A stretch of 64,000 nucleotides of DNA from Diphasiastrum complanatum (lineage: Eukaryota > Streptophyta > Lycopodiopsida > Lycopodiales > Lycopodiaceae), in contig CM055109.1 of the NCBI GenBank assembly GCA_029204225.1, forward strand, positions 28,892,361-28,956,360. The letters are read 5' to 3'. Of this stretch, positions 44,704-55,342 are shown one piece after another. The position numbers and the translations under genes were made by a program. Each line of letters begins with the position of its first letter. The first letter of the stretch is position 1. The notes beneath the pieces were generated by a model. That model searched no databases. It was given only the letters and a program-made list of their open reading frames with translations, and was not told where the DNA came from.

Positions 44704-46063
44704 TGTTAGAAATTAATGTCTACTTGCCCTAATGTTGGTTTGGCCATGCCCGCGGGCTATTTTAGGGGCCATTCCTAGTTTTAGTATATCAAAATCAAAG
44801 TCCTAAAGTCAAGTTAATGAGTCTTGCATGTAGGAGGCCTCACTAGTTCTAGAATAGAACATGATTTTTCACTTAGAAATTCAATAACGGTCTTTACCCA
44901 AAATAGAGAGCAACTATGGTAATCAGGGCTTTGTATTTTGTGTTTTGTCTTTTGCTTTATGTTTTTAGCTTTTGCTAAGCACTATAGAAATTATATGAGG
45001 GCTGGTGCCCCACGTCCATTCATTCCATTGTAGAGAGCTATGCTCATTTTTCAATTAATCTAAGTTCTCTTTAATCTCTTATGTTGATCTTGATTGGTGT
45101 GTGTGAGTGCTGATCTGTGTTGCAGCGCGATCCGCTGCAAAAACGTTCCGGATCGTGCGATCTGGAACGTCAGCGATCCGCGGCCCGGATCGCAATTTTT
45201 TTTTTTTTTTTTTTTTGTGGAAAAAGGAGTAATGGCCATTTTTTTTTTTTTTGAGTTTAATACTAACTAAACCATAATGGAATGGTGGACATGCTTTTCC
45301 AATAGATATCAGAAATCAGTTTTGAATGGTGTTCTGATGCCAATGGTTTGCAGATCCACTGATTCCGTTTTCTGTTAGAAAATGATAGAAAGAGTTAGAA
45401 GGAGCCTTCCTTAGACTGGCGGGAATTGTATACTTCTTTTGGAATAGCTGAAACAGGGGGTTCGGGGGCCCCCGAAAAATAGGGGGTCCGGGGGGCGGTA
45501 GCCCCCCTTTGGGGGGTTTGGGGGGCAACGCCCCCCAATGGCGGTAAGGCCTCTTCATGATTTGGCCTTCCAACTCCCTGAGTGAAAACACACTTTTTGG
45601 TGTTTCGCACCCGAAACAGTCGGCAAACTACACAGTCATAATGCTCTCAATCAGAGCTTTCATCTGATACCCATATTGGCTAAAAAAATTTCCAAAAAAA
45701 AAAAGGATTCTGTGTGATTCTGGGAAAATCTCGAAACGCGATTCTGAATCGCGAATCGCGATTCAGAATCGCGGTGCATCTATGGCTGAAACCATCTATG
45801 GATGTCCAAATTTCTGAAACCATATGAAAAATGCAGCCAGTTTTCTTAAACCATCTACTGATGTCCAGATTTCTAATCAATGTAGCCTGCAGCCATCTGA
45901 AACCAAGCAACAAATCTGCATAACAATTGCTTTTTTGATATCCTTTCACATGATACCCATATTAATGGGAAATCCCGGATCGCGTTCCGGAACGCGGACT
46001 GCAACCTTGGTGCTAATATGATTAGTTCACTCCTATCTTGAATTTGAGCATCAAATTGCAACA
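44704..46063 (+). mobile_element. 3' LTR of the copia element, split by an insertion
   Basis: It starts TGTTAGAAATTAATG after the PPT and ends TTGCAACA. Without the insertion at 45112-46009 and one copy of its target site it is about 457 bp. It shares a core block (GGCCATGCC(C/T)GCG(G/T)GCTATT) with the nested copia LTR and with the LTR at 50304. Confidence 0.85.
45112..46009. mobile_element. 898-bp foldback-type element with G-runs, 5-bp target duplication
   Basis: Inserted in the copia 3' LTR with the duplication GTGCT (45107-45111 and 46010-46014). The 5' LTR of the same copia shows the uninterrupted site near 39210-39225. The ends share GTTGCAG and CGCG/GATCCG words in inverted orientation, and the right end reversed begins CAAGG, as the MITE at 28954 does. 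Inside are poly-T runs, many CGGATCGC/GCGATTC words and a block of G- and C-runs at 45455-45545. No transposase is seen. Confidence 0.75.
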
Positions 46064-46089
46064 GATGGTTGATATCATGCAATAAGAAA

Positions 46090-46660
46090 GCTCACATTAC
46101 TTTTGTAGTAAGAGTTGAAAGGCCCACGAAGGATCATGTCTGCTTTAAGTACATCAGTCTATTGTATTTCATAGAGAATTCAAGTCTACAAGCACTTTTG
46201 TCAATTGTGGTTTCAGTTTCTTCTACTTATCATCCTCAAACTAATGGTTGGAGTGAAGTACCAACACACAGTATATTGCATCTCTTGAAGCTTAGCTCAT
46301 AACCGTAAGACACTATGGGGGACATGCTTGCCTATGTTAGTATGTTTAAATTTACTTAATATGATATTACCATTTGCCTGTCAACTGTAAAGGCACCATT
46401 GAGTTCCTCTACAGTAAGCTTACGTTATCTATGATGTCCAGAATTTGAGGATAAAGTGCTTGTTGTTCATCAATCTGCTGAGGATTACAAGACACCATAT
46501 GATAAAGTGAAGCAAGCATCTCTAAGCACAAGAAAGACCCAATAAGGTTGTGAATAAGCGTCGCAGGGCAGAGAATTGGGTACTATGGTTTGACAGAAGA
46601 AGGCTAAGACTACTGAAAACAGGGCAAGACATACTTCTACCTAAGTTGTCACTTTGCACA
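46090..46660 (+). pseudogene. Ty3/gypsy integrase remnant
   Basis: In broken frames the segment reads SSTYHPQTNGWSEV at about 46220, the conserved region around the integrase catalytic Glu (YHPQTDGQTE in functional copies), then DTMGDMLAYVSMFKF, and later RRAENWVLWFDRRRLRLL. It is heavily mutated and no neighbouring gypsy domain is recognisable. It lies directly after the copia 3' LTR. Confidence 0.6.
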
Positions 46661-48373
46661 AAGAATGGTATCAGAAAAAAGGACTTACATCAAAGAAGTA
46701 CCTCTTGAATTTTTGACTTCTTACAAGTCCATTGATGATAAATAATTGCAGGAACATTATTATAAGGACTACCCTCACATCCTTCAACCGTACTAGGAAA
46801 CATTTAGTTGATGACAACTCTTTTAAGCCAGAGGTGATGTCACAACATAAGGCACTACCCTTGAGTCAAGAGGACTTAAGTTCTCTTAAAGTTAGCTTAA
46901 ACATTCAATAAAGACTTAAGTATGTAAAGCCAGGTCCCATGATGGGGCTCTGAAAGCAAGATTTAAAGTACATAAGTACCTAGATGCCGTGACAGTAAAT
47001 CTTGCCTTAAGATTTTTGAAAGCTCAAGCTTATGTTGCCAAAGGACTTGGGATACTAAAAGTTTAACCTTATGTTGTCTATGGATCTGTGGTAAGTTTCT
47101 GTACACGAATTGGATAGCCATCTAGAAGATTATGAAGGAACTGGGAATCCCTGTTGTGCACAAGAAATGTTCCTCAATGGACGTTAAGGACAAAACCCTC
47201 GGTGGTGGACAAAGTTCCATCCCCTAGTGGATGTAGTTCCTTCAGTGGTCAAAGGCCCCTCTGAGGTTTGTAGACACAAGAAAGGCCTAGATGGAGAAAA
47301 CTTGAGTCATAGTAGAAATTTCCAACCTAAGATAGTTTATGAAAACTAATATTAAGTAAGGTTTATGAATGATTCCCTTAGAATGCAGTATAAAGAAAGC
47401 AATTATAAAAACCAGTAAGTACTTGGGAACGTGGCAAGTCAACTCCTCAGTACTTCTCCATGCTTTTGGTTCAAAAAAAACTGAAAAAGCTATAAATTGA
47501 CTCCATAGATTTGATTATGGGAATTTGTAGTTGGGATCTAGGGGCCGCAACCGGAAATTCAGGGGTCCATAGCTAGGGATCAATCAAGGGATTTAGGGAT
47601 CTGTAACATTTAGCTGGGATTGAGTTGTGGATTTTGCTAATTTGTAGGGATCCGTCGATTATTGTAAACCTTAAATTGATTCTTTTTAAAAGCTTGTAAC
47701 GAATGTGAAGTGATGTCATTGTTGAACGTGATTCGGATCATTTAAAAATCAAAGTAATACAATGTGCAAATACAGCCCAAGCCAGAGCCACGGTCCACAT
47801 GTCATTGTTGTGGGATTTTGCCCGCTCCTTTGCCCTTTGCATGCCCATTTGGGACTCTTTACAAAAGTTTCAGAAAAAGAAAACACAAGATATGTATCCA
47901 ACAAATTTCTTGAATATCTTAAAATTCCAATGGAAAGATTGTCCCACACGTACCATTCTGTATGCTACAGACTATGTGATATTGGCCTTCTTGGAAAAGC
48001 TTTCTGGGTTTTAAGCACTATTGAGGTGGGGAAGTGTACTGACATTTCGATTAAACTTTTTGGAACTGGAGTTTGTCGTTTGTTATCATCTTTGGAGACT
48101 GGGGCCTATGCTTGGTATTTCTTGTCACTACATTGATGTTGTTTGTAGTTGTGATTGATTGCAACTCGGAAGCTTTTCGATTCAATTTTATTCAGATTTC
48201 TTTTAAGTTTTGATTTCTTCCACGCTTTATTTAAAATTTTGGAAATATGATTTGTTCTGCAGTAGGACAATTTGAAGTGCTAAAGGAAATTTGAATCATT
48301 TCAAATATACTTGATCTAAATATACTTGCTTTTCATACTTATTCATTTGTCTGATGGCTTTTTCTTACATCAG
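46661..48373. other. ZW10 intron 3, right part: no gene recognised
   Basis: A 124-codon frame at 47762-48136 starts MCKYSPSQSHGPHVIVVGFC and has no recognisable domain; it is probably chance or old transposon sequence. The rest is AT-rich, without motif support. Confidence 0.4.
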
Positions 48374-48535
48374 GCAGAAATGTCTTCACTGGAAGTTCTT
48401 TTTTCGAAGATCCTCGAGGCTGTTAAGTTTCTACGAAAATTTGTGTTGGATAATGAACATTCTTGGATGAAACAAGTTGGCAGGCTCATTTGGCCCAAAT
48501 TAGCACAAGCAATCATTTCTCAATATCTACGGAAG
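48374..48535 (+). CDS. ZW10: ZW10 exon 4 (residues 377-430)
   Basis: Acceptor TTACATCAG at 48365-48373, donor GTAGAT at 48536, 54 codons, phase 0. It encodes AEMSSLEVLFSKILEAVKFL followed by RKFVLDNEHSWMKQVGRLIW. This corresponds to the ZW10 stretch that in human reads LAEMLGDMIWEDLSECLI, with a plant-typical VKFI/GRLTWP pattern. A 13.4-kb intron stands before it. Confidence 0.9.
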
Positions 48536-49018
48536 GTAGATTCTTATCAAAGCAAGCAAGTATTTTGAATGTGCTTTGGTTTGAGTCTGTCTCTTATCTG
48601 CAAGTGGCAATAGCAGTATAGATCTGGGGGAGTAATTATTATGCTAATTATACTGATAGCTAATTTATTTACTGATACCTAAGTTTGATAGTTTATGTAA
48701 TGCAAAGTTTTTTCCTGAACAAATAACCATCACGTGAAGAGTAATGAGAAACATGAATTTTACTCAGTAAAGCACAATCATTCTTTTCCTGTGTCAAGGG
48801 TGTGACTAGTTGACCTTCTCATTGATGGAGACCCTCATTTGCATGCATGTCAAACTATTGGAGCATACAGCTTTCAATGACTCAGTTTTTGAAATGGACT
48901 GCCAGTTCAACCTTCTATGTTCTATACATGTGTTTGTTCAATTGGAAATCATACGCATTCAAACACATCAACGAGGGCTATGTGTGCACTCCATTTAATT
49001 CTATCATTTGCCTTGCAG

Positions 49019-49252
49019 AGTGTTCCTGCTGAAACAACTCAGCTTGCTGATTTCCAAAAGGTGGCAAAAGTAGTAGCTGAGTTTGAAGTAGGACTTAAGA
49101 AGGAGAATTTTCTTGCAGATATGGGACCAAATGGTGATAAGCTGAGTGAGTTTGCCTCAGATGTCGAAGTACACTTCGCTTCAAAGAGAAGGAAGAATAT
49201 CTTAGCAAAAGTCAGGCACATACTAGTCCGGTTTGACTATAAGCTCTTTTTG
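49019..49252 (+). CDS. ZW10: ZW10 exon 5 (residues 431-508)
   Basis: Acceptor CCTTGCAG at 49011-49018, strong donor GTAAGT at 49253, 78 codons, phase 0. It encodes SVPAETTQLADFQKVAKVVA, EFEVGLKKENFLADMGPNGD and DVEVHFASKRRKNILAKVRH. In the human protein the same region has EFENALKEMRFL and [20 protein letters not shown], so the HFA-(S/N)-K motif is conserved. This is one of the two best exons for naming the gene. Confidence 0.95.
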
Positions 49253-49364
49253 GTAAGTACAAAAGAGAAAGCTCAGGAACTTGGTTTTCTGCACTCCTCC
49301 CTACAGAAAAGGAATTGTACTTAGCATTCTTTTGAGATTTAACAGCTGATGCTATTTGTTGCAG

Positions 49365-49499
49365 AGAAATCTGGAAAATGCTTTTAGTTCTAAAAGTTCG
49401 GTGGAGCGCTACTACAGTGAGCTATTTTTTCAACCTGAAATGTGTGCAGTTTCATCAGTTGCAAACGAAGTTCTGATCATAGTTCATGAAGCCCTTCAG
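49365..49499 (+). CDS. ZW10: ZW10 exon 6 (residues 509-553)
   Basis: Acceptor TTTGTTGCAG at 49355-49364, donor GTATCT at 49500, 45 codons, phase 0. It encodes YYSELFFQPEMCAVSSVANE followed by VLIIVHEALQ. This matches the plant ZW10 pattern of FQPE(R/K)CVVS and L(V/I)H(Q/E)(A/T)LQ. The preceding intron is only 112 bp. Confidence 0.92.
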
Positions 49500-49799
49500 G
49501 TATCTTACTTTGAGGTTTCTTAGTGCTCTGGGGTTTTCTTATGAAGTTTTGATTTTTCAAACTTTATATCTGGCTTTGCAATCCAGAAATGAATCTTTTT
49601 TATCCTACTTGATTTAAGATATAGTACCAGCTACTTGACCTTGTTAATTGGATCTAGTGAAGTTTGGGTTCTTCCTGAAATTCCATTTCCATGTTGACTT
49701 GCTATAAACTGATCCAGCACATAGAGTTTGAGTGCCAATAATGGATCAAGAGCCAACAATAGATCATAGTAAGTATATTTGTGTTTGGAAATTACCAGC

Positions 49800-50303
49800 A
49801 CATTGAAAGAAAAGAAAGAAAAGCTATATTAATGTCTTTTCATGCCAAAAGGCACATAAGTTGAATAAGTACATGTCAAGTATTTGGTGCTAGTAGGAGC
49901 GTATGAAAGCATCTCCAAAACTATAAAGAAAGTGCATGACACATGTAATATAGATCTAAGTATAGATACCAATGATAAAGAAAGTTGCGAATCATGAAAT
50001 CATGGATTATCTATATGTGATGGTAAAAAAGCATCAAATCATGTCTTGGAAATGGTGGTGAGACTATTGCTGCTGCTGCCACTGAAGAATGATGTATTAC
50101 GAGCTGTGACAGGAGGTAAAGCTGAGAGATGCTGCCAACGTCGAATGTGAGAGGGACCTAGACATCTCCTCACAATAGGACGAGTATGTCTAACTGGAAG
50201 GTATCGCTGGGAGGTGATGATGGCTTGAGTGAATCTTTGAACGCACTTGGTACAAGCATTCCATGATCATCTTTACGAAAATGTTTCACTAATAGAAAAG
50301 CAG
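49800..50303 (-). mobile_element. LINE 3' end, minus strand
   Basis: On the minus strand it contains the C-terminal end of LINE ORF2 (RYLPVRHTRPIVRRCLGPSH, then an Ala/Ser-rich end), like the copy at 62150-62375. The 3' UTR follows, with the tail hairpin at 49842-49855 (GTGCC-TTTT-GGCAT on the minus strand, one G-T wobble), ATTAATATAGC and (TTTC)n. It is 5'-truncated by the LTR element that starts at 50304. Confidence 0.72.
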
Positions 50304-50720
50304 TGTTAGAGTTAATGTTCACATTAGTACCCCTAATGTTGTCATTTAGGATTAATTAGGATAATTGGGCCATGCCTGCGTGCTAATTCTAGGGGCCTTT
50401 GCCTATATTTAGTAAAAGTAAAGTTAAACTATAGTTAGACAAGTTCGAGCTTCTAGTGCTTAATTTGGAGCACAAGTTTTGCTATAGATAGGTGTTGGTG
50501 CTTTTACCATAGAGACATTAATTAGGCATTTGCTTTTAGATTGCTTTGCTTTTTGGCATAGACCAAGCCTATAAGTATGTAGAGTGCCCTAGCTCATTTG
50601 CAATGGGACATAGTTGGGTTTTCTCATCACTTGTGTTCTCTCTGATGTGTTTGGCTATTGTTTCATCACAATAGGAATCTTGTCTTGGGTTGCTTGTATG
50701 ATCAAGTCGGTTTTCTAACA
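50304..50720 (+). mobile_element. 5' LTR of the non-autonomous element
   Basis: 417 bp, starts TGTTAGAGTTAATG, ends TTTTCTAACA. It shows the gypsy target site in uninterrupted form (GGGCCATGCCTGCG near 50370). Confidence 0.92.
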
Positions 50721-50732
50721 TGGTATCAGAGC

Positions 50733-52341
50733 GTGGTTCAAGATTCAAGAGAACAAGGAGATACTCGAACGAACGAAATCAATTTACAAGGGATTGAGTT
50801 GGCCATCATCTTCAAAGGAGAAAGCAGGTGGAGGTGGTGTCCCTAGCCAACTCTCAATTTTGATTTCATCTACAACGGTGGCAGCTTTGTGAGAAGATTT
50901 AGTGCTCCAAGGAGAAGAGCTGAACTGCAAGAGCAGATTATGGAATCTTTCTCAGATTTCAGGTTGCTGGAGGACAGCAAAGCACGAAGTCAATGTTGTT
51001 AGGAGGGCAACGTGGATCTGTAGAAGGATCTTGGTTGCTTCTGATTTGAGTGTTGAATCTAGAAGTGGTTTCATTATCAGTTGAATTCTTTCCAGGAATC
51101 GGATAGTTGGTGGACGTCGAATTTTCAGGTCTGAATCAGTTTGTTGAAGACTGATCGCTGGAGAAGGATCCGTTGTTTGCTGGAAATAGATTGATTGGAG
51201 GCTGACATTTTGGACAGCTGGTGTTGGAGCGCTGCAATTTTGTATTTGAAGATTATTGGAGATTTTTTCTGCAAGGCAGATTGCTGAAAATACAGTTTCA
51301 AGGCACTAATCAGAATAGGACCTGATCGCTGGCTGTGATTGATTGTTGGCTGCCTGCTAGTTTGCTGACTTGTTTTTGGATCGCAGGGCTGGAGAGATCT
51401 GTTGGAGATTGCAGATCGCAAGGAAGCATGGACATGCACAGATTGCTAGGATGCAATGGCTGTGTCTTGTAGTAGCAGATCACTATTTTAGGAAGGGAAA
51501 GAACCTTGATGCATGCTGAAGGAGGTCTCAGGGGTAAGGACCAGCATTTTGACTAGGAGTTGTTTTTCAATTAGTTGCAAGGTGAAGAAAGCATTCACAA
51601 GAGTAAACATAAAATGTTTGTCGCAAAGTGGACGGGTTAACTTACAGGGAAAGGAAAACTAAATGAAACAAGAAGACGATGATGGAGATGGTAGGTGCTG
51701 AAGCTACAAAAGCGGCTACCAACCAACATATTGAAGGAAGGTCAACTTCAGACGTGTTCTAAGATTGGACAAGGTTCTGTCGAGGTTGGAATCGACAAAG
51801 GTGCAAGTTCTAAGAGGGAGTTGTATGAGAAGTATAGACTATGAGTCTATATAGGTAGATCGATATTCAAGAGAACAAAGAGGATTACATTTTCTCTATG
51901 GATGTTGGTGAGATCCTTTGTGGTAGCCAGGAAGATGTTCAAAGAGACCAAGAGTGTCGATCTTCAAGCAAAATTCTCAAGGTTAAGGCACATTATTTGA
52001 TTCAGGGGGAGTCAAAGTTCTTTGATTCAAAGGAATTCAAGGAATCAGGGGATATGTTGCACTCATGGTGGTCACACATGTACACTAAAGGAACATGAAG
52101 ACTAAAGCAAGACATTGGGAAGCCATATGAAGCAGGTTCATATGAAAAGGATCGACGTTCAAAGGAATTCTACGTCATTATAGAAAGGAAGTTCTACATC
52201 GAGTAATGAAGACATTGAGATCAAAGTTGATCATGGATTGTACATCAGGATTGAGGATCTTCATTACATGGGCTTCATGGGGGATACACATGCATACTTG
52301 TGTTATGCATAGTTCTTGACAATGTAAACATTAGGGGGGAG
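50733..52341 (+). other. Internal region of the non-autonomous LTR element
   Basis: No gag or pol motif is seen. It has many GATTGCTGGA/GATTGTTGG-like words at 50950-51470 and GAGATCAAAG/AAGGAATTC-like words at 51880-52260. Short open frames (for example 51125-51439 minus) are without known domains. Confidence 0.6.
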
Positions 52342-52413
52342 TGTTAGAGTTAGTGTTCACATTTAGTACCCGTAATGTTGTCATTTAGGATTAATTAGGA
52401 TAATCGGGCCATG

Positions 52414-52909
52414 TGTCATGCCCATGACTGGTCTCGGGTAGCGTGTCCACGCTAGGGACCGGTAGACCAACAACCCGGAACTTAATTGTGACTATAAGGG
52501 AATTGGGGCCCTTATGTGTACATGGTCATAATTAATGGTTGTAGGCCTAAACACTTGATGGTGGATTTGTATGGGTCTATTAGTGAGTCATTGAGGAATT
52601 GGATGACGTGGCCCAGATAGGCTGCAGAGGTGTCCAGTGAGGTGTCACAGTGCACTACTAGTGGTGCATGGGCCTTGAAGGGTATAAGTATACCTATTGG
52701 GCTCTCACTCGTGTATGCTTGATAGCATGACCGGTGGTAGAATGTTGCTGGTGTGATGCCTCATTCCTCTTTGAGTGATTGATCCATAGCTTGGGGGCTA
52801 GATCCGTTCGATCTAGGTTTGGTTGAGTTGGTTTGTCCACCATCAGGTTCCCTTGTGTTGCTTGTGATTGGCATGCTTAGAATAGGACCCTTGGATTGAG
52901 GACTTTAGA
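52414..52909 (+). mobile_element. Gypsy 5' LTR, outer copy
   Basis: It matches the 3' LTR at 56793-57270 along its length. It ends GGACTTTAGA and is followed by the truncated primer site TTGGTATC. Confidence 0.88.
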
Positions 52910-52917
52910 TTGGTATC

Positions 52918-52976
52918 GAGAAATCGTATAGTTACCGAGCATCTGGTTCGATGGAGGGGATGTACGGACGATGACG
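52918..52976 (+). pseudogene. Chromodomain-coding fragment trapped in the gypsy 5' end
   Basis: 59 bp that match the chromodomain-coding sequence at about 56550-56608 with one difference. It lies between a truncated primer site and a partial LTR, so it is a product of recombination or template switching and not part of a gene. Confidence 0.88.
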
Positions 52977-53178
52977 TCACTAGTGGATGCTTGATTTTGT
53001 GATTAGTAGCTACATGTTGCTGGTGTGACTCCTCTTTCCATGACTGATTGATCCATAGGTTGGGGGCTAGATCCGTACGATCTAGGTTTGGTTGGGTTGG
53101 TTTAACCTCCACCGGTTCCCATGTGTTGTTGTATTGTATGGTATGCTTAGACTAGAATCCTATTGTGAGGACTTTATA
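52977..53178 (+). mobile_element. Partial gypsy LTR, inner copy
   Basis: It is similar to the second half of the LTR but clearly diverged (for example GTGACTCCTCTTTCCATGAC in place of GTGATGCCTCATTCCTCTTT). It is followed by a full primer site TTGGTATCAGAGCC at 53179-53192. Confidence 0.82.
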
Positions 53179-53192
53179 TTGGTATCAGAGCC
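53179..53192 (+). other. Gypsy primer-binding site
   Basis: TTGGTATCAGAGCC, complementary to the 3' end of initiator Met tRNA, directly after the partial LTR. The 5' leader of the element follows up to about 54075. Confidence 0.85.
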
Positions 53193-54109
53193 AGTCTAAG
53201 CAGGATTTACCATCGTAAGTGCTGAGTAGAAATCTCGACGTTTTCTCGAGAATTCAACGGAGTAAGCAACAAAACGGTGGAATTGTGAAATTTTCTTCCC
53301 GTTGGAAATAATTTTTGAATTGCAATCGATTGTGTGGTAAGAGCACGACCAGGCTCACAATTGGAAAGAATTCTGTGTCAATTATGTTGTTGCCGATTAC
53401 TCTGTGGTTAGCATTTTTGGTAAAGCAACAGTTACTTTATTGGTTGCTGGATTTTTTTCCTACAGTCTCTTATTCTTCTTATGAACGGTTATTGTATTTT
53501 GAATGCTGTCTATTGCCTGTTTGGAAGCCGGTTTGGTTTTAAATCGATGGGAATAGGCTGTAATAGAAGCAAAAATACTCTAATTTGTTGTCTGTTGAGT
53601 GTTGGTGATGTTTGACAGGATTGCAAGGCTGCTTACTGTGAATCACAGGTTTATGCTTCATTTTTCAGCAAACTAATAGTTTGTTTGCAGGGTTAGGAGC
53701 CTGTAAAGCCATTTTGGAGGATGTTTGGGTTCAGATTAAGTGGCTATTGGATAAAATAGTTGTAGTAACCTGCAAACCTTAAGTTCTGAGAAAATTTTGG
53801 CAGCATAACCTCTGTTTACCAATCATAGTGAAGCTAAACCCTGCAACTCCCTCTCTCGCGCGCCAGTTCGTTCTGTTGAACGGGGTCTTGGAGGCCCGAT
53901 GAGGGAGCGTGAAGGGCCGTGAAGCCCGAGTGGTGGCAGCCCGACGAGGAGTGGAGGGAAGGGGGGGTAGGTGGCCCCCTTGTCTCAAGTTTTATTTTTA
54001 AAAAAAACTTGTGGTAGGTGAGGATGGGATGTAGGAGTTTTAGGCCAGTCTTAATTTTTTGAGTTTATGTAGACTTGTGGTTCTTCTTTTTCAAAGTGGG
54101 TTTTTCAGT

Positions 54110-54615
54110 CTTGAATGAACTGATAATCTTAGGCAAGGCAGTATTAGAACTTCATCAGAGCAATAAACAACGGGATAAACAAATGCAAAATCTATTTAAT
54201 CAACTGCAATCTATTAACTCTAACAACTTGGGCTACCAACCAGAAATATTTTCCGGCGATAAAAAGTTTAAACGCCCAGATAAACCTTTGGACAAGCTAT
54301 TTTAGCTTGCACAATGTCCTAGAGGATAAACGAATATCATCGGTTCTATTGTTTCTGGAAGGCAAAGCCTCTTCTTGGTGGAGGGAACTTTCCACGAAAC
54401 CGGTGACTTGGGCTGGATTCTTGACGGAATTCCGGAAAGCTTTTGTCACGATAGACAATTCCGAGCTGTATATTTGGTTTATCAACTGCAAAATGGGCAG
54501 CCGAGAACTGGACGGTTATGTCCGAGAGTTCTTGGACTCTTTGGCCAAGGTGCCGCTGTTTGATTGTAAGTTGGCACAGTGGCAATTTATTGCCGGACTG
54601 CCTGCTATGTGTAGA
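54110..54615 (+). pseudogene. Chromovirus gag fragment
   Basis: Frames 54075-54305 and 54307-54645 give a gag: an N-terminal helical segment (LHQSNKQRDKQMQNLFNQLQ), PEIFSGDKKFKRPDKPL, then LEGKASSWWRELSTKPVTWA followed by GFLTEFRKAF, the classical WW...W..F gag core. A stop at 54303-54305 breaks it. At about 54610 it is fused directly to RT (frame shift), with loss of the gag end, the zinc knuckle and the protease. Confidence 0.8.
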
Positions 54616-54890
54616 TTACAAGGGTCTAAACAAACTTATAGTTAAAAATAAATACCCGTTGCCCAGGATGGACGATCTCATAGATCGATTGAATGGAGCT
54701 AAATACTTCACGAAAATTGATCTACGTACGGGATACCATCAGATCAGGATACATCCGGAAGATGTATCTAAAACCGGTTTTAGGACCAGGTTTGGCCACT
54801 ACGAGTTTCTTGTATTGTCCTTTGGTTTGACAAATGCTCCGACTACTTTCCAGCAAATGATGAACGATTTATTTCCGTCCATATTTGGGG
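54616..54890 (+). pseudogene. Chromovirus RT fragment without active-site YxDD
   Basis: It encodes [40 protein letters not shown] (first catalytic Asp), and [20 protein letters not shown] followed by [10 protein letters not shown]. The sequence is cut at about 54888 before the YxDD loop and runs, after a deletion, into RNase H. No functional RT is possible from this copy. Confidence 0.85.
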
Positions 54891-55250
54891 AAGTTCGATG
54901 CTCAGGAAAAAGAGCTTTTTGATGTGATCCATGCTTTGAAATCATGGAGGCATTACCTGTACGGTAATAAATTCGTGGTTAATACGGATCATCAACCTTT
55001 AAAGTATTTTTGTAATCAGATTGATTTGCGAGGTCGTAAGGCCAGATGGATAGAACTCATGCAAGAATTTGACTTTGACATGCAGTATATCAAGGACTCA
55101 TCTAATCAGGTGGCTGATGCACTCAGTCGAATTGGTGAAGTGAACGAACTTTCCTTCACTGAGATCAGTACGGACTTTTATCTCTCCCTGAGATGTATTT
55201 ATGAGAAAGACCCAATCCGCATTTTGGACCAATCTGGAATAGGGTTCTAG
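54891..55250 (+). pseudogene. Chromovirus RNase H fragment and linker
   Basis: The frame from 54885 encodes [20 protein letters not shown] (catalytic Glu), FVVNTDHQPLKYF (catalytic Asp) and SSNQVADALSRIG. The first catalytic Asp (in the TDAS motif) is absent because of the deletion. A stop at 55248-55250 separates it from integrase. Confidence 0.85.
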
Positions 55251-55342
55251 CAGTTTCATCAAGCGGGACTGATAATCATGGTGATCAGTCTGCAAGGAAG
55301 GATATAAAGGGTACTGAGAACTTCTCTATTCGTAATGGACTA

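Larger units (their letters stand above)
38918..46063 (+). mobile_element. Ty1/copia element carrying nested insertions
   Basis: A sense-oriented copia element in ZW10 intron 3. The partial 5' LTR is at 38918-39253, the primer site at 39254-39265 (TGGTATCAGAGC), gag at 39399, then protease, a cut integrase, RT-RNase H, the PPT (about 44692-44703, ATTAAGGGGGAG) and the 3' LTR at 44704-46063. Two younger elements sit inside it: an antiparallel copia at 39665-42236 and a foldback-type element at 45112-46009. Both have exact target duplications. The coding region is dead by stops and deletions. Confidence 0.88.

Noticed and set aside
47762-48136. 124-codon frame in ZW10 intron 3
   Set aside because: No recognisable motif and no homologous neighbour; the opposite strand is equally open in part.
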